Part shown: positions 10,585 to 18,640 of the stretch, in pieces
How the letters are laid out: each line of letters opens with the position of its first letter
Numbering within the stretch: the first letter of the stretch is position 1
DNA from: Alcanivorax limicola
GTDB taxonomy: Bacteria; Pseudomonadota; Gammaproteobacteria; Pseudomonadales; Alcanivoracaceae
DNA: 64,000 bases
Reading direction: 5' to 3'
NCBI RefSeq assembly: GCF_019931215.1
Contig: NZ_JAIOUB010000004.1
Coordinates: 372,001 to 436,000 of the forward strand
Program-made: the position numbers and the translations under genes
Notes under the pieces: generated by a model
Databases searched by the model: none
Told to the model about the DNA's origin: nothing
What the model saw: only the letters and a program-made list of their open reading frames with translations

Positions 10585-11738
10585 TGCGCCTCCTCCGCAC
10601 TGCGCGCCGCGCGCGCCTGCTTCAGCGCGACCAGCCCGGCACCGATGTCGGGCATCGCGCGCGCCACCGGCACCTGGGCAATCTCATTCAATGCATCACG
10701 GAATGCGGTCACCGCCGGGTCGTGTTCCGAGAACCACTCAGCCGCCATGGCGTCCGCCCGGCCCAGGGCATCCTCAAATATTTCCGTGCGGCCTTGCAGC
10801 AGTGACAGCCGCGCCTCCTGCAACGCGCTCTCCAGCGCCAGACGCAGCACCTGGCGGCTTTCGGCATCCAGCGGCACCGGCGCTCTGCCTTCATGGGTGC
10901 GCACCCGCACCGGCAACCGGGCCAGCAGACGTTCCCACCAGGTCGCGGCCTCAGCCTGCTCATCAGCAGCCACCTCCGGCGCGGCACTGCGGGCGCGCTC
11001 CGGCAGGGTCATGCCGCTGACCTGGCGCTGCAGCGCGCCCAGTCGCAACAGCAGCCCGGTGATGTCCACACGCCCGGCAGCGTTCAGGCTGGCGATGTCC
11101 GCCGCCAACGCTTCGCGCAGTGGCAGCATGGCCGAATCATCACTGCGTGCGAGCACCTCATCCGCCGCGTGCAACAAGCGCGCTGCGGCCTCTGCATCTG
11201 CGGTCAGCAGCAGTTGCTGTTCCGCCAGGCTGGCCAGGGAGATTGCTTCGTTGATCAGCCAGTATTGTTGCCCGCCCTCGCGCATGGCCAGCAACATCTG
11301 ATCTCGCTCGGCCAACTCGCCTTCCAGCTCATCCATGCGCTGGTTGTGATAGGCACGCTCGCTTTCCATCTGGCTCATCATGCGGCTGTGGCTGCTCTGC
11401 AGCTCACTGACAGCACCGCGCCAGGCGCCATGGTTATGCTGCAGGCTCTGCCACCATTGCCAGCCAAGGTAACCACTGCCCGCAAGCAGTAGCAGCAACA
11501 GCAACAAAATAAGCCCGCCACCGCGACGCCGTTTACGGGCGCGTTTGACGGGGGGGCGTGGCGGGGGCGGCGGTTTGCCGCCGGACGGCGCTGCGGATTT
11601 TTCAGACGTGGCGGATTCTTTCGATGACGATGACGCCGGCAGCGTCGGCGGAGTCAGTTCGGGCGTGCCCGTCGCCGCCTCTGGCGCGACGTCGCCTTGC
11701 CCGGCGGGCGGTGTTACCCGGTCTTGTGTATCAGACAT
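10581..11738 (-). CDS. hemX: HemX-like uroporphyrinogen-III C-methyltransferase family membrane protein
   Basis: 385 residues. The N-terminus is acidic and proline-rich with a poly-proline run, followed by a dense basic patch (KRARKRRRGGG), one membrane span of leucines at about residues 74-90, and a long alpha-helical region with coiled-coil character. This is the HemX family (PF04375), annotated as a methyltransferase by name although the gammaproteobacterial protein has no evident catalytic motif; it is thought to organise the tetrapyrrole enzymes. Its start lies inside the end of hemD (25-base overlap) and its end overlaps hemY, so hemC-D-X-Y form one transcript. Confidence 0.9.
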   Translation of the reverse strand: MSDTQDRVTPPAGQGDVAPEAATGTPELTPPTLPASSSSKESATSEKSAAPSGGKPPPPPRPPVKRARKRRRGGGLILLLLLLLLAGSGYLGWQWWQSLQHNHGAWRGAVSELQSSHSRMMSQMESERAYHNQRMDELEGELAERDQMLLAMREGGQQYWLINEAISLASLAEQQLLLTADAEAAARLLHAADEVLARSDDSAMLPLREALAADIASLNAAGRVDITGLLLRLGALQRQVSGMTLPERARSAAPEVAADEQAEAATWWERLLARLPVRVRTHEGRAPVPLDAESRQVLRLALESALQEARLSLLQGRTEIFEDALGRADAMAAEWFSEHDPAVTAFRDALNEIAQVPVARAMPDIGAGLVALKQARAARSAEEAQ

Positions 11739-12448
11739 GCCAGCATATCCTCATCATGCGGACTCGCCGCAACCAACAGATTGTCATACCCCGCAGCACG
11801 GATCTCGTCACCGATGCGAGCACTGCCTGCCACGATCACCGGTGCTTGCTTTAAATGCCGCGCAGCCTGTTGCTGCAAACAGTGCCAGCTTTCGACGCTG
11901 GTCACCAGCACGGCATCCACCGGCGGCTCGGGCCAGCACACCTCATCCGCACATTCCCTGCGATACAACGCCACGGTGCTCACCGCTGCGCCGCGATCGG
12001 CCAGGGTTTCGGCAAACAATTCCCGGCCACCCTCCCCCCGCAGAATCAGCACACGTTTTTCCGACAAGGACTGCAAACAGGGCAAGGACAATACGGCCTC
12101 GGAGTTGAAGCCAGCGGCGGGTGCTTCAGCCTCCAGCCCGGCCTCGCGCAAGACACCCGCCGTGGCCTCGCCCACCGCCAGAAAATGCACGCCCACCGGC
12201 CACTGCGGCCACAGGTCTGCCATCGCAGCCACACCCAGGCGCGCCGCGTTGGGGCTGACAAAAAACACGGCATGAAACAGGTCAAGATCAAACAGATGAC
12301 GCTTGTCAGCGGGCGCCAGCGGCAGCGCCCGAATGATCAGCGCTGGCTGGTGCACGGGTGCAAAGCCAGCCTGTTGCAGCAGGGTCATCATGTGTTGTGC
12401 CTGCCCGGCCGGGCGCGTCACCAGTACTCGCTTCAGTACTCGCTTCAT
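11714..12448 (-). CDS. hemD: uroporphyrinogen-III synthase
   Basis: Closes and inverts ring D of hydroxymethylbilane to give uroporphyrinogen III. 244 residues from the ATG at 12448 (protein begins MKRVLKRVLVTRPAGQA); the frame stays open into hemC, but the residues before this methionine are antisense-like. The bilobed HemD family shows the N-terminal VLVTRPAGQ strand, FVSPNAARLG in the first lobe and DAVLVTSVESWHCL in the second. HemD is weakly conserved in general, so position is strong support: it starts 13 bases after hemC and overlaps hemX by 25 bases. Confidence 0.94.
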   Translation of the reverse strand: MKRVLKRVLVTRPAGQAQHMMTLLQQAGFAPVHQPALIIRALPLAPADKRHLFDLDLFHAVFFVSPNAARLGVAAMADLWPQWPVGVHFLAVGEATAGVLREAGLEAEAPAAGFNSEAVLSLPCLQSLSEKRVLILRGEGGRELFAETLADRGAAVSTVALYRRECADEVCWPEPPVDAVLVTSVESWHCLQQQAARHLKQAPVIVAGSARIGDEIRAAGYDNLLVAASPHDEDMLACLIHKTG

Positions 12449-12461
12449 GGCGCCAGCGCCC

Positions 12462-13394
12462 TCAGCCCCGCTGATAGATGGCGCCCAGGATGCGATCCGC
12501 GCCCTGGGACAATAAGGATTCTGCCACGCTGATACCCAGCGCCTCACCCTGTGCCCGGGGCGCACGCGCTTCGGCACGCAACACTTCGCTGCCATCCTCG
12601 CTGGCCACCAGGCCGCGCAGCCAGATGTCGTCGCCTTCCAGCAGCGCGTAACCGGCGATGGGCACCTGGCACCCGCCTTCAAGGCGCCGGTTCATGGCGC
12701 GTTCCGCCACCACCCGGTCCCAGGTATCGGTGTCATTCAGGGGCGCCAGCAGCGCCGCCACCGTGGCATCCCCTTCCCGGCACTCAATACCGACAGCGCC
12801 CTGGCCGACGGCGGGCAGCATGACCTCCGGTGGCAGTGCCAGGCGAATACGCGCTGACATCTCGAGCCGCTTGAGCCCGGCCGCCGCCAGCAGAATGGCG
12901 TCAAATTCGCCCGCATCGAGCTTGCCCAGACGCGTCTGGACGTTGCCACGCAGGCTGCTGATCCTGAGATCCGGCCGCCGCGCTTGCAGCTGCGCCTGGC
13001 GGCGCAAACTTGACGTACCCACCCGCGCGCCCTCGGGCAAAGCGTCCACATCGGCGTAATCCGGCGACACAAACGCATCGCGCGGATCATGGCGCTCACA
13101 GATGACCGGCAAGGCAAACCCCGGCGGCAGCACCATCGGCACATCTTTCATGGAATGCACCGCGATGTCCGCACGACCGTCCTGCATGGCCTGCTCCAGC
13201 TCTTTGACAAACAGGCCCTTGCCGCCGATCTTGGCCAACGGTGTATCCAGAATCTTGTCACCCTGGGTCTTGATACGCACCAGCTCCACCCGCAAGCCTT
13301 CATGCAAGGCTTCGAGACGCTGCTGAACGTACTCCGCCTGCCACACGGCAAGCGGACTGGAACGGGTAGCGATACGGATCAGGGTGTTGCTCAT
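12462..13394 (-). CDS. hemC: porphobilinogen deaminase (hydroxymethylbilane synthase)
   Basis: Polymerises four porphobilinogens to hydroxymethylbilane in tetrapyrrole synthesis. 310 residues. The dipyrromethane cofactor cysteine is C242 in [15 protein letters not shown], and the substrate-binding arginines lie in [12 protein letters not shown] and [10 protein letters not shown]; the catalytic aspartate is in HSMKDVP (residue 84). The ATG at 13394 has GGGAG five bases upstream. It is the first gene of the minus-strand hemCDXY operon; the promoter must lie in the 215 bases shared with the divergent NADH dehydrogenase gene. Confidence 0.97.
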   Translation of the reverse strand: MSNTLIRIATRSSPLAVWQAEYVQQRLEALHEGLRVELVRIKTQGDKILDTPLAKIGGKGLFVKELEQAMQDGRADIAVHSMKDVPMVLPPGFALPVICERHDPRDAFVSPDYADVDALPEGARVGTSSLRRQAQLQARRPDLRISSLRGNVQTRLGKLDAGEFDAILLAAAGLKRLEMSARIRLALPPEVMLPAVGQGAVGIECREGDATVAALLAPLNDTDTWDRVVAERAMNRRLEGGCQVPIAGYALLEGDDIWLRGLVASEDGSEVLRAEARAPRAQGEALGISVAESLLSQGADRILGAIYQRG

Positions 13395-13609
13395 TGTTTC
13401 TCCCAAAGACGATGACCGTCGGTTCCGGCACAGAATATCGGGCAAGTGTACCGCAAGCCGGACACCGGCGCGGCCCCAAGGCTATGACTGACAAGCCACA
13501 AATAGCCTTCACATGGCGCTGGACTTGTCTTCACGAGGGCATACACTTGCCGCATTTCCCGGTGTCCAGGTGTACACACTGGCAGTAATACAGGTTCAGG
13601 AGACGCGTT

Positions 13610-14905
13610 ATGGCGGCAGTAAAGATCGTGGTTGTGGGTGGCGGCGCAGGCGGGCTGCCCCTGGTCACGCGCCTCGGCAAGACCCTCGGCAAGCACCACA
13701 TTGCAGACATCACGCTGGTAGACAGCAGCAGCACCCACGTCTGGAAACCCCGTTATCACGAAGTGGCCACGGGCGCGATTGATGCCGACCTGGACGCGCT
13801 GGATTATCGCGGCCATGCACGCCTGAACCACTACCGCTTCGAGCCCGGCACACTAATGGCCGTTGATCCTGCAGCGCAGCAGATCACGCTGGCGCAGGTG
13901 CGCGACGCCGAGGGCCATGAAGTGCTGCCCGAGCGCGCGCTGTCCTATGATTATCTGGTGCTGTCCATCGGCAGCTGCAGCAACGACTTCAACACACCCG
14001 GCGTGCGCGACCACGCCCTGTTTCTCGACAGCCGCCAGCAAGCTGAACGGTTCCGCGAAAAATTCCTCAACGCCTGTCTGCACGCCAACCATGCCAGCGA
14101 TCCCCTGTCCGTCGCGATCGTCGGCGGCGGTGCTACCGGTGTCGAGCTGGCCGCTGAAATCCACCATGCCGTGTCCATGCTGAAGTTGTACGGCCATGAG
14201 CATCTGGACCGCAAACAACTGACCGTACACCTGATCGAAGCCGCGCCGCGCATCCTGCCAGTGCTCTCCGAACGGGTATCGCGGGCAGCGCACCAGCGCC
14301 TGGAAGGGCTTGGCGTCAAAGTGCATGTGGACACCATGGTCGAACGCGCCGAGCCCGGCACCTTCGTCGTCCGCGATGGCGACGACATCACAGCCGATCT
14401 GCTGGTCTGGGCCGCCGGCGTCAAGGCACCTGCGGTGCTGGGCGAGCTGACCACCCTGGAACGCAATCGCATCAACCAGATCGTGGTCGATCCGACCCTG
14501 CGCGCGCGCAATCAGGAGCGGATTTTTGTCATCGGCGACTGCGCCGCCTGCACCCTGCCGGGCAAAGACCGCCCCATACCGCCGCGCGCCCAGGCCGCAC
14601 AGCAGATGGCCCATCACACAGCGCGCAATTTCGAACGGCTGCTGCTGCGCGACAAGCCCTTGCAGGATTTCCGCTACCGCGATCACGGCTCCCTCGTATC
14701 GCTGAGCCAATACAGCTCCGTCGGCATGCTGATGGGCAATCTCAAGGGCGGCAACTTCTTCGTGGAAGGCTGGATGGCGCGCATGATGTACATCAGTCTT
14801 TATCGCCTGCATCAGGCCGCACTGTATGGCTGGCCGCGCACGCTGATGCTGCTTGTGGCCGGTCGCTTCAATCGCCTGGTCCGTCCACGGCTTAAATTGC
14901 ACTGA
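13610..14905 (+). CDS. ndh: type II NADH:quinone oxidoreductase (NDH-2)
   Basis: A single-subunit, non-proton-pumping NADH dehydrogenase that passes electrons to quinone at the inner membrane. 431 residues with two Rossmann motifs: an FAD site at the N-terminus (VVVGGGAGGLPL) and an NADH site at about residue 168 (VAIVGGGATGVELAAE). The second FAD motif, RIFVIGDCAA, and the RAQAAQQMAHHTARN segment at the quinone site are present, and an amphipathic C-terminal tail is the usual membrane anchor. Divergent from hemC. A strong hairpin follows at 14927-14956. Confidence 0.93.
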   Translation: MAAVKIVVVGGGAGGLPLVTRLGKTLGKHHIADITLVDSSSTHVWKPRYHEVATGAIDADLDALDYRGHARLNHYRFEPGTLMAVDPAAQQITLAQVRDAEGHEVLPERALSYDYLVLSIGSCSNDFNTPGVRDHALFLDSRQQAERFREKFLNACLHANHASDPLSVAIVGGGATGVELAAEIHHAVSMLKLYGHEHLDRKQLTVHLIEAAPRILPVLSERVSRAAHQRLEGLGVKVHVDTMVERAEPGTFVVRDGDDITADLLVWAAGVKAPAVLGELTTLERNRINQIVVDPTLRARNQERIFVIGDCAACTLPGKDRPIPPRAQAAQQMAHHTARNFERLLLRDKPLQDFRYRDHGSLVSLSQYSSVGMLMGNLKGGNFFVEGWMARMMYISLYRLHQAALYGWPRTLMLLVAGRFNRLVRPRLKLH

Positions 14906-14926
14906 CGAAACATCTGTTTACAAATA

Positions 14927-14956
14927 CCGCAAAGCACCGGCTCGCGGGCTTTGCGG
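14927..14956 (+). terminator. strong hairpin after ndh, without a T-run
   Basis: CCGCAAAGC at 14927-14935 pairs perfectly with GCTTTGCGG at 14948-14956, and the loop continues the stem as CCG-GCTCG-CGG past one bulged A. The 12-pair stem is stable, but no run of T follows on either strand, so it is not a classical intrinsic terminator. It could protect the ndh mRNA end, act with Rho, or belong to the leader of the DUF4168 gene at 15097. Confidence 0.4.
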
Positions 14957-15096
14957 GCGCACAGGCTGACGTCTGCCTCGGAGATGGTCGGAACTTCCAG
15001 GCTGCGTCGAGTCGTAACCTGTACGTGGCGCAGGGAGCACAATGCCCCCGGCGCCACACCGGATTACCGACTAGAAGCCAATGAGGAGAAAGCGTA

Positions 15097-15540
15097 ATGC
15101 AAATCCGAATGAAGCAACTTGCCATCGCCATCGCAGCCACCGGCCTTACCGGTGCCGCATTTGCCCAGGGCGCAGCAGGCACCTACTCTGACGGCGGCCA
15201 GAACCCCGCGACGCAAGCGCAGCAAGGCCAGGCTCAGCAGGGCGGTCAGCCGCAAGGCCAAGGCTTCGCACCGGATGCTGCCGCGACAGAAGTCAGCGAG
15301 GACGAGCTGGAAAAATTCGCTTCCGCACACAAACAAGTGGAAGAAATTCGCGAGAAGTTCGTGGAAGAAGCGCAGTCTGCTGACGACCCTGAAAAAGTCG
15401 CCGAAGTGCAGATGAACATGCAGCAAGAGATGGTCCAGGCGGTACAGGATGAAGGCCTTGATGTCGGCACCTACAACCGCATTGCCCAGATGCTGCCCTA
15501 TGACGACGAACTCCGTCAGCGTGTCGAAGGCATGCTGTAA
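15097..15540 (+). CDS. exported DUF4168 domain protein
   Basis: 147 residues. A classical signal peptide with the cleavage motif AAFA-QG near residue 27 sends it to the periplasm or beyond. A Q/G-rich low-complexity linker (about 30-65) precedes a helical, acidic domain ending in YNRIAQMLPYDDELRQRVEGML, which fits DUF4168 (PF13767), a family of unknown function common in marine proteobacteria and cyanobacteria. AATGAGGAGAAAG before ATG 15097 is a strong ribosome site. It is monocistronic: a long leader precedes it and an intrinsic terminator follows at 15601. Confidence 0.8.
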   Translation: MQIRMKQLAIAIAATGLTGAAFAQGAAGTYSDGGQNPATQAQQGQAQQGGQPQGQGFAPDAAATEVSEDELEKFASAHKQVEEIREKFVEEAQSADDPEKVAEVQMNMQQEMVQAVQDEGLDVGTYNRIAQMLPYDDELRQRVEGML

Positions 15541-15600
15541 CGGCAACAGAGCAAGCAGCAGTAGGCCCAGGGCGGACCGGTCCCCCGCCCCGGGTAGCAA

Positions 15601-15624
15601 GGGCGCCTTCGGGCGCCCTTTTTT
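15601..15624 (+). terminator. intrinsic terminator of the DUF4168 gene
   Basis: GGGCGCC (15601-15607), a TTCG tetraloop and GGCGCCC (15612-15618) form a 7-pair stem followed by six T on the plus strand. The minus strand has no T-run after it, so it should not serve envZ. Confidence 0.85.
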
Positions 15625-15634
15625 GTATCCGGCT

Positions 15635-16957
15635 TTATCGCACCCGGGCGGACAAGGCTTCCGGCTGGACGAAGCGGCCGGTGACCGGCAGCCTGATTTC
15701 CACCTGCAAGCCCCCCTCCGGGTGATTGCCCAGCAAGATTTGCCCGTGATGCATATCCACAATGCGCTTGACGATGGCCAGCCCCAATCCTGAACCGGTG
15801 ACCGTGCGCGCCTTTTCCCCCCGCGAAAACGGCTGCAGCAGTGTCGGAATATCCTCGTCCCGCACGCCTTGCCCGTGATCCCGCACCCGCAGCACCACGT
15901 CCTGACCTTCCAGACAGGTACTGATCTCCACCGGCGGCTCACCATACTTGGCCGCATTGCCCACCAGATTCGACAACAGCCGCTTGAACGTCAGCCGCTT
16001 CAGCATCAGCCTCGGCACTTCCTCCAGCGCCTTGCGCAATATCAGATGGTCGAACTTGCTGCACACATCGTCCACCAGCGCATTGATGTTCTCGTAGCTG
16101 GCCACCTCATCCGCGCCATCGCGGATAAACCCGATAAATTGTCCGAGAATCGCATCCATGTCCTCGATGTCACTGATGACACCGGCGGACAACTCCTTGT
16201 CCTCGATAAACTCCGCCGTCAACCGCAAGCGCGTCAGCGGCGTGCGCAGATCGTGGGAAACACCCGCCAGCAGCAGCGCTCGATCGCGCTGCGCCTGCGC
16301 CAGCTCACGGGTCATGCGGTTGAACGCCTTGTTCACTTCATTGATTTCTTTGGGGCCCGAGTCATCATCCAGCGGCGGCACCGGATCGCCGCGCCCCACC
16401 ACCAGGGCCACCTGCTCGAGACGCTTGAGCGGCCGATTCAGACCGCGGGCAATCAGCAGACCCGCGATAATCGCAAACAGGGGCACCGTCAGGCCCCAGC
16501 CCACCAGCAGGTAGCGATCATAATCGCGGAAGAAGGTCATCGGGACGCGCAGCCACTTGCCATTGAAGGACGCGGCGGTGACCCAGATAACCGGGCGGCG
16601 GGAATCCTCGAAACGCACAAAGACGGTTTCTTCCAACTGCCGCTGTATCTCACCGCGGAAGCTACCCACCACCGGGCGGGTAATCCATGGCACCTGCCCG
16701 TCCTCGATGCCGGGCGGATCGCCGACGATGATGCCGGTCGTGTCGCCGAGGCGGCGCGCGCCTTCGAGATCAAGCGTGTCCTCGAAGAATGACAGCTCGG
16801 CCTGCAAGACAGTCAGCCGGGAGTATTCCCGAATGCCGGGCAGGTAAGCGTTACGGGCAAAGAACCACAGCGTGAGGACCTGCGTCAGGAAAATGACCAG
16901 CCCCACCACCATGGCGGAACGGGCAAACGCGGTGCGGGGCAGCAGGTAGAGACGCAT
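15635..16957 (-). CDS. envZ: EnvZ-like osmosensor histidine kinase
   Basis: 440 residues. Membrane spans at about 11-33 and 150-171 bracket a periplasmic sensor region of about 115 residues; a HAMP linker follows, then the phosphoacceptor H235 in GVSHDLRTPLTRLR. The ATPase has the N-box NLVGNAAKYGEPPVE, the G1 box RDHGQGVRDEDI and the G2 box GSGLGLAIVKRI. With the ompR gene 101 bases upstream on the same strand it makes the classical EnvZ/OmpR pair, which controls porins and other envelope functions in response to osmolarity, pH or membrane state. No porin gene lies near, so the regulon is not visible here. Confidence 0.92.
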   Translation of the reverse strand: MRLYLLPRTAFARSAMVVGLVIFLTQVLTLWFFARNAYLPGIREYSRLTVLQAELSFFEDTLDLEGARRLGDTTGIIVGDPPGIEDGQVPWITRPVVGSFRGEIQRQLEETVFVRFEDSRRPVIWVTAASFNGKWLRVPMTFFRDYDRYLLVGWGLTVPLFAIIAGLLIARGLNRPLKRLEQVALVVGRGDPVPPLDDDSGPKEINEVNKAFNRMTRELAQAQRDRALLLAGVSHDLRTPLTRLRLTAEFIEDKELSAGVISDIEDMDAILGQFIGFIRDGADEVASYENINALVDDVCSKFDHLILRKALEEVPRLMLKRLTFKRLLSNLVGNAAKYGEPPVEISTCLEGQDVVLRVRDHGQGVRDEDIPTLLQPFSRGEKARTVTGSGLGLAIVKRIVDMHHGQILLGNHPEGGLQVEIRLPVTGRFVQPEALSARVR

Positions 16958-17058
16958 TGATCAATGGATTCCGGGGCGGTCAGACACCTTCTTACCATGC
17001 CTGAACGGGTTACCCTGACGCCAGAGGGCATGCAGGGAATGTTGTCAGGGGCAACGAC

Positions 17059-17775
17059 TCAGTCCGGCACGAACACATAGCCTACGCCCCACACCGTCTG
17101 CACATAACGGGGGCGGGACGGGTCGTCTTCCAGCAGCCGGCGCAGGCGTGACACCTGCACATCGATGGAGCGCTCCATGGCACTCCACTCGCGGCCACGG
17201 GCCAGATTCATGAGCTTGTCCCGGGTCAGGGGCTCGCGAGGGTGCTGCACCAGCGCCTTGAGCACCGCGAACTCGCCGGTGGTCAGGCTGTTTTCTTCAT
17301 CGCCCCGGCGCAGGGTACGGCGGGACAGATCCAGCTCCCAGGGGCCGAAGGTCACTGTCTCACTGTCACGGCTGGGCGCGCCGGGGACTTCGCGAACCTG
17401 ACGCCGCAGCACTGCGCGAATGCGGGCATCCAGTTCGCGGGGATTGAAGGGTTTCGGCAGGTAGTCATCGGCGCCCGCTTCCAGGCCCTCGATGCGCTCG
17501 TTGTCGTCGCCCTTGGCCGTGAGCATGATGATCGGCATGGCGGTCCCCGCCGCGCGCAATCGACGGCAGATGGACAGGCCGTCCTCACCGGGCAGCATCA
17601 GATCCAGCACCATCAGCGAGTAGATTTCCCGGCCCAGGGCCCGGTCCATCTGCGGCGCATCCGCTACCGCCTTGATCTGGAAGCCTTGCTCCTCCAGGAA
17701 ACGCTGCAACAACGTCCGCAAACGGGCGTCGTCATCGACAACCAGTATCTTGTCCTGGGTTTGCTCAGCGCTCAC
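17059..17775 (-). CDS. ompR: OmpR family response regulator
   Basis: 238 residues: a receiver domain at about 8-122 with phosphoacceptor D58 (VLDLMLPGEDG) and acidic pocket D14-D16 (VVDDD), then a winged-helix DNA-binding domain at about 140-238 (RREPLTRDKLM-like recognition region, ending VQTVWGVGYVFVPD). The sequence around EGLEAGADDYLPKPFNPREL is typical of OmpR. It is the partner of the downstream envZ kinase. The two are separated by 101 bases, more than usual for this pair, so envZ may have some independent expression. Confidence 0.93.
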   Translation of the reverse strand: MSAEQTQDKILVVDDDARLRTLLQRFLEEQGFQIKAVADAPQMDRALGREIYSLMVLDLMLPGEDGLSICRRLRAAGTAMPIIMLTAKGDDNERIEGLEAGADDYLPKPFNPRELDARIRAVLRRQVREVPGAPSRDSETVTFGPWELDLSRRTLRRGDEENSLTTGEFAVLKALVQHPREPLTRDKLMNLARGREWSAMERSIDVQVSRLRRLLEDDPSRPRYVQTVWGVGYVFVPD

Positions 17776-18095
17776 TGCGTTCTCCGGTTGTTGCCGTCTG
17801 GCGTCCCCTCACGCCCCGTAACGGCCAGTGACAAAACAGGGCCGGGCGGAATCTTCCCCTTGCCCTCTGCGATTTGCAACCAGGCGCCACAGGCGAAACG
17901 CAACAAGGTGTGACCAAACAGTCAGCACCTCATGCTGCCCCACCCGCCAGCCAGGGCAGGTGACACGTTACCGCATTTTCTGCCAGAAATGATCAGGTTT
18001 CACGGTCCGGACATCCTGCTATCATCGCACTGCCCGTGTCGTGTATCGCGCCAGACGGCGGGCCGCCAACAATAATCAGATGGGAGGGGCGTACA
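17776..18095. other. divergent control region of ompR and a CheY-like gene
   Basis: 320 bases without a gene. It must hold the ompR promoter (minus) and the promoter of the response regulator at 18096, for which a sigma70-like pair is listed separately. No operator palindrome stands out. Confidence 0.5.
17998..18025 (+). promoter_or_regulatory. sigma70-like promoter for the CheY-like regulator
   Basis: TTTCAC at 17998-18003 and TATCAT at 18020-18025 are separated by 16 bases, about 70 bases before ATG 18096. The match is fair, not perfect. Confidence 0.4.
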
Positions 18096-18458
18096 ATGGC
18101 AAAGATTCTGGTGGTGGATGACTCCCCCACGCAATTGGCCAATATGGTCCGCATCTGCGAAAGTCAGGGGCATCAGATCGTCACGGCCACCAACGGGATG
18201 GAAGGCGTCGAACTCGCGCGCTCCGAAAAGCCCGACCTGATCCTGATGGACGTGGTCATGCCGGAACTCAACGGCTTTCAGGCCACCCGCAAGCTGACCC
18301 GTGACCCGGAAACCCAGCACATCCCCGTCGTCCTGGTGACCACCAAAGACCAGGACACCGACAAGGTATGGGGCGAGCGCCAGGGCGCTGCCGGCTATAT
18401 CGTCAAGCCGCCCCAGGAAAGCGAGCTGGTAGCCAAGATCCGCGAGCTGCTGGGCTGA
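18096..18458 (+). CDS. single-domain response regulator, PilH/CheY-like
   Basis: 120 residues consisting only of a receiver domain. D52 (LILMDVVMPELNG) is the phosphoacceptor, D8-D9 the metal-binding acids, and the switch threonine and lysine appear in VLVTTKD and YIVKPP. ATG 18096 is preceded by a strong GGGAGGGG; an upstream in-frame start is unlikely. The MAKILVVDDSPTQLANM start and the VWGERQGAAGYIVKPP segment resemble PilH of twitching-motility chemosensory systems, but pilG, pilI and pilJ are not next to it, so the assignment to that pathway is inference. It has no output domain and must act by protein contact or as a phosphate sink. Confidence 0.88.
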   Translation: MAKILVVDDSPTQLANMVRICESQGHQIVTATNGMEGVELARSEKPDLILMDVVMPELNGFQATRKLTRDPETQHIPVVLVTTKDQDTDKVWGERQGAAGYIVKPPQESELVAKIRELLG

Positions 18459-18640
18459 AACCTGCCCTCCAGTAAATCCGGGCAGCATCCTGGCTGCCCG
18501 TTTCCGCAGCCTGCCCGGCCCGCTCGTCCATCCCGACCACAGCAAAACTGACCTGTCAATCTGTCCCCGGCCGGAGTCCTGTCCTATGATTCCGGCATCC
18601 TGCATTCGTGCACTTCATTCATACTGCTTCAGCGAGTCCC

